Of a DNA stretch of 64,000 nt, positions 52,609 to 61,038 are shown piece by piece. The notes beneath the pieces were generated by a model that worked only from the letters and a program-made list of their open reading frames with translations, ran no database searches and was not told the origin of the DNA. A program made the translations under genes and the position numbers. How positions within the stretch are numbered: position 1 is the first letter of the stretch; every line of letters begins with the position of its first letter. This stretch comes from Flavobacterium sp. CBA20B-1. Its GTDB lineage: Bacteria > Bacteroidota > Bacteroidia > Flavobacteriales > Flavobacteriaceae. The DNA is taken from the NCBI RefSeq assembly GCF_028473145.1, contig NZ_CP092370.1, forward strand, positions 806,001 through 870,000. The letters are read 5' to 3'.

Positions 52609-55017
52609 ATGAAAAAGAAGTACGTAACCCTGTCGTTGTTTTTGGCTGTTTCAGTCAGCTCTTGGGCACAGCAACCAGCAACTGGTAACGGAATCGTAAA
52701 AGGAAAAGTTTCCGAAAAATCGACCAAAAATGCGGTGGGTTTTGCATCGGTAGCTATTTCGGCAAACGGACAAATTATTTCGGGCGATTTAACCGATGAA
52801 GACGGATCGTTCACTATTACCAATCTTCCAAATTCTCAAGTGGAAGTTTCGGTAGAATATATCGGATTTAAAACCTACAAGAACACTATTGATTTATCGA
52901 CCCAAAAAACGATTGATCTTGGTATGATTTCGTTAGAAGTAGATGAGGAAGTTTTAGATGCCGTTGTGATAAACGCAGAACGCAGCACCATGGAACAATT
53001 GGTTGACCGAAAAGTGATTCGTGTGGGGAAAGATTTATCTACCGCAGGTGCCACAGCATCGGATATTATGAACAATATTCCTTCGGTAAACGTGGATCAA
53101 GATGGAAATATCTCCATGCGCGGCAATGAAAATGTTCGTGTTTTGATTGATGGAAAACCTACGCATTTAGATCCAAAAACGTTGTTAAAACAGATTCCTT
53201 CTAATTCAATCGATAAAATTGAGTTGATTACCAACCCGTCTGCAAAATACAACCCGGAAGGAATGAGCGGTATGATTAATTTTGTATTGAAGAAAAACAT
53301 GCAGGACGGTTTTAATGGAAGCTATAACGGAAACATTACCTTTGCAAGAGTTCCCAAATTCAATCAAGGTTTAGATTTGAATTTTCGCAAAGGAAAAATC
53401 AACTTTTTTGGAAATTACAATTATTCCGACCAAAAAACGCTGAATGGGGGCACAATGACGCAATTAGACGATAACAGTCAGCAAATTTTTGATATTGTGA
53501 ACGACAACAAAACCCATGTTTTCAAAGTGGGGTTTGATTTTTATGCAAACGATAAAAACACGTTCTCTGTTTACACCAATCAAACCTATGCAGACGGAAT
53601 TGGAACGGTAGCAAATACCATTTCGGCGCCAAACAATCCATTGTTTTTGCAAACCGATCAATACAATGGTACAAATGAATCGCAAATCTATAATGCTGCT
53701 TGGAAAAAATTATTTGCTAAACAAGGGCAAACTTTAGATTTTGAGGTCAATTATAACAAAACAAACAACGACCAAAGCGGAAATTTCGGAATTGCAGGAA
53801 ATTCGCCAACACAATACAATGATAACAGCGACAATACAGTAGATGCAGTGCAAGCCAACTTAGATTATGTGCATCCTATTGGTGAAAAAACAAAGTTAGA
53901 ATTAGGTGCAGAATATCGTACCACAACAATAGACAATACCTACAGAACAACAAATGTTATTGGCAACCAAACCGATTTTGAATACAAAATGGATATAGCA
54001 TCGGCTTACGCTACCTTTGGTTCGAAATTCGATAAATGGGGGTATCAGATTGGGGCGCGTTTAGAAAAGTACAATGTAGAGGCAAATTATTTAATTGCCG
54101 CAGAAGCTGCCAATTTCAACGATGATTATTTAACCATTTATCCATCGGCATTTTTAAGCTATACGCCTACACAGACAGATTTTTTCCAGATTAGTGCCAG
54201 CCGCCGTGTAGATCGTCCGAATGTTTGGCAAACCAGACCGGTTCGCGATTACAGCACTCCGCGCGTGGTGCAAATAGGTAACCCTGAGTTGCGTCCGCAG
54301 TTTACCAATTCAGTAGAGTTTAACTATACCAAAATTTTTGGTGTGAAAGGAAGTGCTACTTTAGGAACGTATTACCGCATGATCAACGATCCAATTGAAC
54401 GTACGTTTTATTTAGATACCTCATCGGAAGATGCAATTGCAGACCGAAGAATGGTTATGAGTTTTGGGAACTTTGATGAATCTACTGCTTATGGTGCAGA
54501 AATTTCTGCAAATTACAAAATCACTAAATGGTGGGATGTGCAACCAAGTGTGGAATATTATTACAGAAAACAGCGTGGTGTGGTAACCGTTTTAAACCCA
54601 GACACCAACGAAGGAGAATTGCAATTACGCGAGGTGGACAACGGTGTTTTTAACAGTAGGTTAAACAACAACTTCAAGATAACCAACCAGTTGCGTGCTT
54701 CGCTGTTTGGTTTTTACCGTGGCGATGCAGTGGGTGTAAACGGAACCATGAAAGCCATGTATAAAATAGATGCCGGAGTGCGTTACAGCTTCTGGGAAAA
54801 CACAGCCAATGTAAGTTTGCGTTTTAATGATGTGTTCAACAACATGAGAGCAAGGTTTGAAAGCGATGCGCCTTACCGCCAATCAGGTACATTTACTTGG
54901 GAAAGCCAATCGCTATTCGTAGGATTTCAATACATGTTTGGTTCAGGTAAAAACCGAGCATTACAACGTAAAGCCCGCGATAAAAACGAGGTGCAAAACT
55001 CAGGAGGATTTTTTTAA
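52609..55017 (+). CDS. TonB-dependent receptor-like outer-membrane protein
   Basis: 802 residues from the ATG at 52609 (signal MKKKYVTLSLFLAVSVSSWA). A carboxypeptidase-regulatory-like domain follows (about 30-115: IVKGKVSEKSTKNAVGFASVAI, DEDGSFTITNLP), then a plug domain (ASDIMNNIPSVNVDQDGNISMRGNENVRVLIDGKP) and the OMP_b-brl type barrel (YNPEGMSGMINFVLKK and many strands). This matches the outer-membrane beta-barrel family of TonB-linked proteins rather than SusC. No SusD-like partner or uptake gene is adjacent, so substrate is unknown. It ends with a charged tail (ALQRKARDKNEVQNSGGFF). Confidence 0.88.
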   Translation: MKKKYVTLSLFLAVSVSSWAQQPATGNGIVKGKVSEKSTKNAVGFASVAISANGQIISGDLTDEDGSFTITNLPNSQVEVSVEYIGFKTYKNTIDLSTQKTIDLGMISLEVDEEVLDAVVINAERSTMEQLVDRKVIRVGKDLSTAGATASDIMNNIPSVNVDQDGNISMRGNENVRVLIDGKPTHLDPKTLLKQIPSNSIDKIELITNPSAKYNPEGMSGMINFVLKKNMQDGFNGSYNGNITFARVPKFNQGLDLNFRKGKINFFGNYNYSDQKTLNGGTMTQLDDNSQQIFDIVNDNKTHVFKVGFDFYANDKNTFSVYTNQTYADGIGTVANTISAPNNPLFLQTDQYNGTNESQIYNAAWKKLFAKQGQTLDFEVNYNKTNNDQSGNFGIAGNSPTQYNDNSDNTVDAVQANLDYVHPIGEKTKLELGAEYRTTTIDNTYRTTNVIGNQTDFEYKMDIASAYATFGSKFDKWGYQIGARLEKYNVEANYLIAAEAANFNDDYLTIYPSAFLSYTPTQTDFFQISASRRVDRPNVWQTRPVRDYSTPRVVQIGNPELRPQFTNSVEFNYTKIFGVKGSATLGTYYRMINDPIERTFYLDTSSEDAIADRRMVMSFGNFDESTAYGAEISANYKITKWWDVQPSVEYYYRKQRGVVTVLNPDTNEGELQLREVDNGVFNSRLNNNFKITNQLRASLFGFYRGDAVGVNGTMKAMYKIDAGVRYSFWENTANVSLRFNDVFNNMRARFESDAPYRQSGTFTWESQSLFVGFQYMFGSGKNRALQRKARDKNEVQNSGGFF

Positions 55018-55024
55018 AAACACC

Positions 55025-55052
55025 AACCGATTGATTGAAAATTCAGTCGGTT
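55025..55052 (+). terminator. Intrinsic terminator after the TonB receptor
   Basis: AACCGATTGA (55025-55034) pairs with TCAGTCGGTT (55043-55052), one G-T pair, followed by a long T-run. Confidence 0.8.
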
Positions 55053-55098
55053 TTTTTTTTATTCTAAAAATTGCACTACTCCTTCCAAAAAAATAAAC

Positions 55099-55129
55099 AA
55101 AAAGCGAGATTTCTAGAATCTCGCTTTTT
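55099..55129 (-). terminator. Intrinsic terminator of the immunophilin gene
   Basis: AAAAAGCGAGATT (55099-55111) and AATCTCGCTTTTT (55117-55129), 13-bp stem, loop TCTAG; T-tract on the minus strand. Confidence 0.9.
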
Positions 55130-55156
55130 AGTTATTATTGTTTAGGGTGTGGCGCG

Positions 55157-56089
55157 TTATTTAACATCAACCAACTCCACATCAAAAATTAATGTGGCAT
55201 TTGGTGGAATTACGCCCCCTGCACCACGCGAACCGTATCCTAAATGTGATGGAATTACAAAACGCGCTTTATCACCAACGTTTAACAAAAGAATTCCTTC
55301 ATCCCAACCTTCAATTACTTGACCAACGCCTACATTAAATTCAATTGGTTGTTTGCGTTTGTATGAATCATCAAAAACTTGTCCGTTGGTTAATTGTCCT
55401 TTGTAATGAACCGCTACTTTACTTCCTTTTGCAGCTTGTTTACCTGATCCTCTTTGAATATATTGGTAACGCAAACCGCTATCTGTTTTTTGAAATCCTG
55501 CTGCAATTTTATCCAATTCTGCTTCGACATTTGCTTTTTCTTCTGCCAATCTTTTTAAACGAGATCCTTCAAAAGTTCTGAAAGCTTCCACTGCATTCCA
55601 TTTTTCTGCTTCATTGCCCACACGAATAATTTCCACTTTATCCATTTTATCGCCCGGTTCCACCGCATCTACAACATCTTGTCCTTCAACCACATGACCA
55701 AAAACGGTATGGTTGTTATCCAACCAAGGCGTTGCAATGTGTGTAATGAAAAACTGCGAACCGTTTGTGCCAGGCCCTGCGTTTGCCATAGAAAGAATTC
55801 CAGGCTTATCGTGTTTTAATTCCGGATGAAACTCATCATCAAACTTATACCCCGGACCACCAGAACCAGTACCTGTTGGATCGCCCCCTTGAATCATAAA
55901 ATCGCTGATTACACGGTGAAAAGTTAATCCGTCGTAATACGGTTTTCCTTGTGAACGAGCAGTGTTTTCTAAGTTTCCTTCTGCCAAAGCTACAAAGTTT
56001 CCAACTGTACCCGGCGTTTTATCATGTGTTAATTTTACTACTATTTCACCTTTTGGCGTGGTGAATTTTGCGTATATACCGTTATCCAT
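55157..56089 (-). CDS. Cyclophilin-FKBP fusion peptidyl-prolyl isomerase
   Basis: 310 residues joining two unrelated isomerase folds. Cyclophilin at 1-~160: [55 protein letters not shown], with the catalytic Arg in FHRVI. A helical linker follows ([26 protein letters not shown]). FKBP at ~205-310: [62 protein letters not shown] and [18 protein letters not shown]. This CFBP-type dual immunophilin is known from flavobacteria. No signal peptide is seen, so it acts in the cytosol. Promoter element at 56112. Confidence 0.95.
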   Translation of the reverse strand: MDNGIYAKFTTPKGEIVVKLTHDKTPGTVGNFVALAEGNLENTARSQGKPYYDGLTFHRVISDFMIQGGDPTGTGSGGPGYKFDDEFHPELKHDKPGILSMANAGPGTNGSQFFITHIATPWLDNNHTVFGHVVEGQDVVDAVEPGDKMDKVEIIRVGNEAEKWNAVEAFRTFEGSRLKRLAEEKANVEAELDKIAAGFQKTDSGLRYQYIQRGSGKQAAKGSKVAVHYKGQLTNGQVFDDSYKRKQPIEFNVGVGQVIEGWDEGILLLNVGDKARFVIPSHLGYGSRGAGGVIPPNATLIFDVELVDVK

Positions 56090-56111
56090 AAAAAATTAAT
56101 ATTGTTACTTA

Positions 56112-56119
56112 CAAAGGTA
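56112..56119 (-). promoter_or_regulatory. TAnnTTTG -7 element (immunophilin)
   Basis: Reads TACCTTTG on the minus strand, 22 nt before the start at 56089. Confidence 0.5.
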
Positions 56120-56135
56120 TAAAATTATAGCTGCA

Positions 56136-57083
56136 TTACAGCACATAATTGATATTAAACGCCAAACGGTAATTTGCTTCTACCCTACCTCCTGTTAAAT
56201 TTTGACTGATTGGCAACATGGCATTCACCCCGGCAGAAATTTTTTTGTAACCTACCTCTACCCCTATTTTTCCAAAGAATATGTCGCCTGCAGTTCTTGG
56301 TACTTCTTCGCTAAATTCTTTGTTGGCTTGATAAGTTTCTCCGGCAACACCCAATTGCGGCACAAAAGCTATATCATTAAAATTGGTGTTGAAGAAAAGT
56401 GAGGTGCCATAATTGAATTGATTTCCAAATTGATAATTTTTTTCATTTTCGGTCTTAAAGATGTAACTTAAATTGGTGTTGAGTCCGTATTTTTTGAAAC
56501 GAATGATGTGTTCGGTTGCCAAACTGTAATCCCAACTTCCGGTTCCTAACTGAAAACTAGGATTAATACTGCCGTTGTTTTTATTATCAAAACTTCCTGT
56601 TGGTGCTTTTACTCCTGCACCGATTAATAGTTTTTGCTGAATGGTTGCCGAATCGTTCTTGGTTTGCAATACATTATAAAACCCCATAATGGTTACATCG
56701 CCCACACCGCTTAGACTTTGATTTTCAGTAGTTTTAACACGGTTTAAAAAATGATACGGAGCTAAAACCATCAATTCGGTATTTTGGGTAACGGGAACAC
56801 GTGCCCAGAGTTGAACTGTGTTGAAATTCTCATCAATCCACGGAGAATTATTAAAAACCCCGTCTTTGCTTTTGTAGCTTTGAAACATATAACGCACACC
56901 AACAAATTTTTCGCCAATTAAGGAGTTGAACCCCATACTACCTCCGCTCGCAGAGCAGCCACAAGCATCGCAATCTTCCAAAAAATAGGTATTTGATTGC
57001 TGTGAATCAGTGAATAAATTAGCGGTAAATTGACTGTAAACCGTTTGGTGAACAAGCAACAGAAATACAATTATTTTTTTCAT
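56136..57083 (-). CDS. Outer-membrane barrel protein of the MbnP/MbnH-like cluster
   Basis: 315 residues from the ATG at 57083 (signal MKKIIVFLLLVHQTVYS, cut near 17), 4 nt behind the stop of the di-heme enzyme. The mature protein begins with a cysteine cluster, EDCDACGCSASGGSMG, at about 36-51 (three Cys in six residues), then beta-strands of a transporter-like barrel: YMFQSYKSKDGVFNN, QLWARVPVTQNTELMVLAPYHFLNRV, KAPTGSFDNKNNGSINPSFQLGTGSWDY, ending YRLAFNINYVL. The TGSWD and KxPTG patterns are typical of MetA-pathway/phenol-degradation-like barrels. A role in metal passage is inference from the neighbours. Confidence 0.75.
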   Translation of the reverse strand: MKKIIVFLLLVHQTVYSQFTANLFTDSQQSNTYFLEDCDACGCSASGGSMGFNSLIGEKFVGVRYMFQSYKSKDGVFNNSPWIDENFNTVQLWARVPVTQNTELMVLAPYHFLNRVKTTENQSLSGVGDVTIMGFYNVLQTKNDSATIQQKLLIGAGVKAPTGSFDNKNNGSINPSFQLGTGSWDYSLATEHIIRFKKYGLNTNLSYIFKTENEKNYQFGNQFNYGTSLFFNTNFNDIAFVPQLGVAGETYQANKEFSEEVPRTAGDIFFGKIGVEVGYKKISAGVNAMLPISQNLTGGRVEANYRLAFNINYVL

Positions 57084-57087
57084 TTGT

Positions 57088-58152
57088 TTAAGTTTTGTGA
57101 TAAAAAAGTGGATTGGTAATAAACGCTTCATCGGTCAAGGTTTTTAAAAAGGCAATCAATGCTTCTTTTTCTTCAGCCGTGAGCGGAATACCTAATTTTT
57201 GATGTTGCTGCATGAATGGATCCAAATTGGGTGTGTTTTGAACGCCATCGGTATAAAAATTCAACACCGATTGTAACGATCCAAAACGCCCATCGTGCAT
57301 ATAAGGTGCTGTTAGGGCTACGTTTCGCAAACTTGGCACTTTAAATTTATATCGATCTTCAGGAAATCCCGTAACAAGTTCTCTGCCTAAATCATCTAAT
57401 TTGGGATTGGGCGGCAAACCGTTGTTTCTAAACGAATTATCGGTAAAAACATCGGTTGCATGACACGAAGCACAATTGTTTTCAAACAATGCCAACCCTT
57501 GCAATTCTTGGTTTGTAAAATCTCCACCCGGTTCATTTCGAACATATTTATCGTATTTTGAATCGGCAGAAATCATAATGGTCATGAATTGTGCCAAGGC
57601 GTTTAACATATTTGCAGAGCTTACTTCGCCATTAGAAAATGCCGATTGAAACATTTTCACATACGTTGGATCTTGCTTTAACTTTTCAATAATGGCAGGA
57701 AAATTCTCGTCCATCTCCACCGGATTGTGAATAGGAACAATAGACAGCATTTGGATACTGTTAGATGCACCGTCGTAAAAATATTCGGTTTGAAAAATCA
57801 TGTTTTGAACCGATGGTGCATTGCGTGTGCCGGTTAAATTATCGATACCATGACTTAAATCGTGTCCGTGATGTGTAAATGCACTTTGCTGTTCATGACA
57901 AAAAGCACACGAAATGGTATTGTTGCGAGACAACCGCGAATCGTAAAACAATTTTCTCCCCAATGCCACTCCGTTTTGTGTGGGCATATTATTAGAAATA
58001 TCTTGCTTTATCGAAGGAAAATTAGCCGGAATTTCTAACGGAAATAAACTGTCTGCCGGAATATCTTCATACGCCTCATCGGCACTGCATGACATAAAAA
58101 CACAAACCAACAAAACACCAGCTGCTTTCTTGAAAAATTTACTATAAAACAT
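57088..58152 (-). CDS. Di-heme cytochrome c peroxidase/MauG (MbnH-like) lipoprotein
   Basis: 354 residues with a lipoprotein signal (GVLLVCVFMSC, lipid Cys at 22). Two c-heme sites, CAFCH (82-86) and CASCH (227-231), in the bacterial di-heme peroxidase/MauG fold: PTQNGVALGRKLFYDSRLSRNNTISC, GTRNAPSVQNM, PNPKLDDLGRELVTG, FKVPSLRNVALTAPYMHDGRFGSLQSVLNFY. In the methanobactin system the related MbnH oxidises a Trp of the copper protein MbnP; an MbnP-like gene lies immediately upstream here. It could instead be an ordinary peroxidase. Confidence 0.9.
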   Translation of the reverse strand: MFYSKFFKKAAGVLLVCVFMSCSADEAYEDIPADSLFPLEIPANFPSIKQDISNNMPTQNGVALGRKLFYDSRLSRNNTISCAFCHEQQSAFTHHGHDLSHGIDNLTGTRNAPSVQNMIFQTEYFYDGASNSIQMLSIVPIHNPVEMDENFPAIIEKLKQDPTYVKMFQSAFSNGEVSSANMLNALAQFMTIMISADSKYDKYVRNEPGGDFTNQELQGLALFENNCASCHATDVFTDNSFRNNGLPPNPKLDDLGRELVTGFPEDRYKFKVPSLRNVALTAPYMHDGRFGSLQSVLNFYTDGVQNTPNLDPFMQQHQKLGIPLTAEEKEALIAFLKTLTDEAFITNPLFYHKT

Positions 58153-58173
58153 ACGAATGGTTTATATAGAAGC

Positions 58174-58202
58174 ATTCCGGGTTGTTTTAAAAAACCCGGA
58201 AT
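58174..58202 (-). other. Stable hairpin between the MbnP-like and di-heme genes
   Basis: ATTCCGGGTT (58174-58183) and AACCCGGAAT (58193-58202), a perfect 10-bp stem extended inside by TTTT/AAAA. No T-tract follows on the minus strand, so it is more likely an RNA-stabilising or attenuating hairpin than a terminator. Confidence 0.7.
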
Positions 58203-58232
58203 AGCTACCATTAAATTAACAACTAAAAACTA

Positions 58233-59111
58233 TTAATGCTGTGTACCACCGCCGTTGTGCACGTGATCTACTGTAAACATTTGCAGTGTGTTTTCTGCAA
58301 TTTTAATTAGGTTTTCACCGCCCATGATGCTTGCATTGGTTCCAGCTGCATTTAAATTGTCTTTTAAAACAATTTTATTGGTTCCGTCTGCAATTTTATT
58401 GGCATCGGTTATAATGTGTATGCTTGGTTTGTCGCCTTTTCGCACGCGTGCTGTGGTTGGTAAGTTTAGCGTAATTTCACGGTAATTATCGGTAGCGGTG
58501 TTGCTGCCTTGGTGAATTTGAAAGTTATACATTCCTGGTGTTCCAGTACCTGGTTCTTCATGCGCTGGATCTTCATGTTTTGCAGCAGTTGCAGGGGTAA
58601 ATGTTCCTTCAAAATTAATAAAACGATACCCAGTGCTCCATGTCCATGTTAAGTTATGACTTGCAGCATAGTTCCAAAACTCTTGCTGAGCGGTTTCGCC
58701 TTCTAAATAACGTTGGTTATCAACCCCCAAACCAAATTTTACTTTTACGTAGTCGCCTGCTGGAATGTTTTCTAAACTAATTGTGTGCAAATCGGCTTCT
58801 TCGCTCACCACAAAATAGCTTTTTGCTTTTGGATACACATATTCGGTTCCGTCTGCCTTGATCAATATCACATTACTAATGATATAGTTGAAACGGTTAA
58901 TAGTTAATGTTTCGCCGTTTGAATTTTTGTAAGAATTGCCCAAAATAAGTTTGTCACCGTTCACACCATTATCAAAATACAACTCGGCATCGCCAAATGT
59001 GTTTTCTTCAATGATTGATGAACTGTCGTCGCTGTTACATGCTGTTAGAAATAAACTAGATGCGAAAAACGCTATGATTGCTTTTTTATTATTTTTCATT
59101 TTTGATTTCAT
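58233..59111 (-). CDS. MbnP-like copper-binding lipoprotein
   Basis: 292 residues (start at 59111, or the ATG at 59099). Lipoprotein signal AIIAFFASSLFLTAC, Cys at 25. It matches the MbnP family: ELYFDNGVNGDKLILG, LTINRFNYIISNVILI, VSEEADLHTISLENIPAGDYVKVKFGLGVD and the core W-x-W-x-x-GY-x-F-x-x-x-EG (TWTWSTGYRFINFEG, W156 and W158). It ends HVHNGGGTQH, a possible metal-binding tail. In MbnP a tryptophan turned into kynurenine by MbnH helps bind Cu(I); a similar change here is inference, supported by the neighbouring di-heme gene. Confidence 0.88.
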   Translation of the reverse strand: MKSKMKNNKKAIIAFFASSLFLTACNSDDSSSIIEENTFGDAELYFDNGVNGDKLILGNSYKNSNGETLTINRFNYIISNVILIKADGTEYVYPKAKSYFVVSEEADLHTISLENIPAGDYVKVKFGLGVDNQRYLEGETAQQEFWNYAASHNLTWTWSTGYRFINFEGTFTPATAAKHEDPAHEEPGTGTPGMYNFQIHQGSNTATDNYREITLNLPTTARVRKGDKPSIHIITDANKIADGTNKIVLKDNLNAAGTNASIMGGENLIKIAENTLQMFTVDHVHNGGGTQH

Positions 59112-59237
59112 TTTTAAGAGATATTTTTTTCTATAGAATTAATGCTGTGTTTTAGGAAATAAACATTCGATTTGACACACAGCTATATCCTTCTAAAAAA
59201 TTAGAAGAAAGGTATTTGATACACAAGTATTTTTATC

Positions 59238-59612
59238 TTAAAAATGAAAAATAGGTGGTTTAAAAATATGTGTAAGAAAAGTGAATTGGTATTGGTCTTG
59301 ATTGTTTGCTAGATTTTTTTGAAGTACAATGATTTCTGTAGGAATTAAAAAATCTAAAACCGATAAGTTTTGATAGAAAACAACAGATGTTTCTACCGAA
59401 AAAGAATGCCTTTTATCTTCTGATGAGTCTGTTGCAGCAGTTTTTGCCATTTCTTTTTTAAGATGGCATTTTCCGTTGCATTCTAGCTCGGGTTTGTCTT
59501 TATTTACACAAAGTTCGTTTTTAATATAGTCATACAGCACCACATACTCTAAAACCGGAAGCACGGGCTTTAGCAGCATAAATAATGATAATATGAGTGT
59601 AGCTGTTTTCAC
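59238..59612 (-). CDS. CNGKCHL-type small protein A
   Basis: 124 residues starting at a GTG only four bases after a CAACTTTG promoter-like element. One N-terminal hydrophobic segment (KTATLILSLFMLLKPVLPVLEYVV), then YDYIKNELCVNKDKPELECNGKCHLKKEMAKT with C35, C45 and C49 as candidate metal ligands. Middle part polar, end FLTHIFKPPIFHF with a His. Paralogue of the protein at 60597, which shares YDYIKNELC-x-NK and QCNGKCHLKKELAK. Such proteins occur near TonB and copper genes in Bacteroidota; function unknown. Confidence 0.75.
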   Translation of the reverse strand: MKTATLILSLFMLLKPVLPVLEYVVLYDYIKNELCVNKDKPELECNGKCHLKKEMAKTAATDSSEDKRHSFSVETSVVFYQNLSVLDFLIPTEIIVLQKNLANNQDQYQFTFLTHIFKPPIFHF

Positions 59613-59691
59613 GTTGCAAAGTTGCTTTTTGTTTCTCTTTATTCCAAATTATGGCACGATTATCTAAACAATTGGATTGAAAACCAAAAAC

Positions 59692-60549
59692 TTACTTTGA
59701 TTTTCTAAATTGTTCTGGCGTTTCTCCTGTTTCCTTTTTAAAAAAGGCACTGAAATAGGAAACATGATCAAATCCTAACTGAAAAGCTATTTCACTAACC
59801 GTTAAACTAGTAAAGTGTAAAATTCGTTTTGATTCTAAAATAATATGATTTCGGATAAAAGCACCTGCCGACACGCCAAAATGTTGTTTGCTGATTCGGT
59901 TTAAATAATTAGTGCTTATATGTAATTTATCGGCATAAAACGATGGCAACGCATTTTCATGAGCGTGCATTTTTATTAACTGTTGAAACTTTAAGGCCTT
60001 ATCTTTGGCAAAACCTTGAGATATAGAAACTTTTAAAGGTTTGTAGTTTCGGTTGATTTCAATTAAAATGATATTGAGATATGAACGCAACGCTTTTAAA
60101 GCATCTTTTTTGTTTGATAAAAATTCTTTTTCGGCAAGACCAACCATCTCTTTTAATGAATAAAAGCATTGACTAGAAACCGAGATAAATGCAGCGTTTT
60201 CATTTTCTAGAAAAGAAAATTGATCCAACATATTTTCGTGATAACGCAACGAAAAAAAGGCTTCTGTAAAACAAATTACTTGGCTATTTGAAGTTGTTTT
60301 ACAATCTATTTGGTTGATACTATTTGGTTTTACAACGGCAATTTGAAAATCGCTTAAAACATACGATTGATTGTTAATCGCAATTGTTCCACTGGCATTC
60401 TCGTTGATAAACACCATATAAAACCGAGCTTGATGTGCCAAACGAAACACCGGATTTTTTAGTGCATCATCAACAGAACCCATCCAAAAATCGTGGGCGT
60501 TGCCAGCAAACATGTCAATAGTACAAACGGGTATATTACCTATCTGCAT
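59692..60549 (-). CDS. AraC-family transcriptional regulator
   Basis: 285 residues. N-terminal cupin-like sensor domain (1-~165, e.g. FMVFINENASGTIAINNQSYVLSDFQIAVVKPNS) and a C-terminal AraC helix-turn-helix pair (YADKLHISTNYLNRISKQHFGVSAGAFIRNHIILESKRILHFTSLTVSEIAFQLGFDHVSYFSAFFKKETGETPEQFRK). It lies between the two CNGKCHL paralogues on the same strand, upstream of the MbnP-like genes, and is the obvious candidate to regulate the cluster. Effector not readable; the sensor has several Cys residues. Confidence 0.88.
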   Translation of the reverse strand: MQIGNIPVCTIDMFAGNAHDFWMGSVDDALKNPVFRLAHQARFYMVFINENASGTIAINNQSYVLSDFQIAVVKPNSINQIDCKTTSNSQVICFTEAFFSLRYHENMLDQFSFLENENAAFISVSSQCFYSLKEMVGLAEKEFLSNKKDALKALRSYLNIILIEINRNYKPLKVSISQGFAKDKALKFQQLIKMHAHENALPSFYADKLHISTNYLNRISKQHFGVSAGAFIRNHIILESKRILHFTSLTVSEIAFQLGFDHVSYFSAFFKKETGETPEQFRKSK

Positions 60550-60596
60550 GTATAAATGTATATTATAAGTTAAATAAAATGTGATTAAATCGATAT

Positions 60597-60965
60597 TTAA
60601 CTTAAAGAAGCCGGCGGTTTTAAAAGGAATTGATAAAAAGTGCTTTGGTATAAATTGCTGCGATCAAAATAGTTTTGAAACAAATCATCCGAAAAAAAAT
60701 GATTCCATTGTAGAAAAGGCAATTCTTCACAAAAAACAAGTATGTTTTCTATCGAAAAACTGTGTGATGAGCTTTTCTCCTCCGTGGTTGCTGCTTTTGC
60801 CAATTCTTTTTTTAAATGACATTTACCATTGCACTGCAAAGCTTTATTTTCTTTATTGATACAAAGTTCGTTTTTAATATAGTCGTAAAAAACCACATAT
60901 TCCACTACCGGAATTATGGGCTTTATCAACATAAAAAAAGCAAATAGTACAATAATTTTTTTCAC
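60597..60965 (-). CDS. CNGKCHL-type small protein B
   Basis: 122 residues starting at a GTG four bases after TATCTTTG. Hydrophobic N-terminus (KKIIVLFAFFMLIKPIIPVVEYVV), then FYDYIKNELCINKENKALQCNGKCHLKKELAKA with C35, C45 and C49, HSFSIENILVF and C-terminal FLLKPPASLS. Paralogue of the protein at 59238 with the same layout and same start arrangement. First gene of the minus-strand cluster that runs to 56136. Confidence 0.75.
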   Translation of the reverse strand: MKKIIVLFAFFMLIKPIIPVVEYVVFYDYIKNELCINKENKALQCNGKCHLKKELAKAATTEEKSSSHSFSIENILVFCEELPFLQWNHFFSDDLFQNYFDRSNLYQSTFYQFLLKPPASLS

Positions 60966-60969
60966 AATG

Positions 60970-60977
60970 CAAAGATA
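60970..60977 (-). promoter_or_regulatory. TAnnTTTG -7 element four bases from a GTG start
   Basis: Minus strand TATCTTTG, then CATT, then GTG at 60965; candidate leaderless promoter of the copper-type cluster. Confidence 0.5.
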
Positions 60978-61014
60978 CTTCTTTTAAAAAACAAAACATA
61001 TAAATAATGTTGTG

Positions 61015-61022
61015 TAATTTTG
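61015..61022 (+). promoter_or_regulatory. TAnnTTTG -7 element (trmD)
   Basis: TAATTTTG, 16 nt before the trmD ATG. Confidence 0.5.
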
Positions 61023-61038
61023 CAGCAAATATTTTTTT

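Noticed and set aside
52609..55017. SusC-type glycan uptake locus.
   Set aside because: No SusD-like lipoprotein or glycoside hydrolase lies beside the receptor, and the barrel type differs from SusC.
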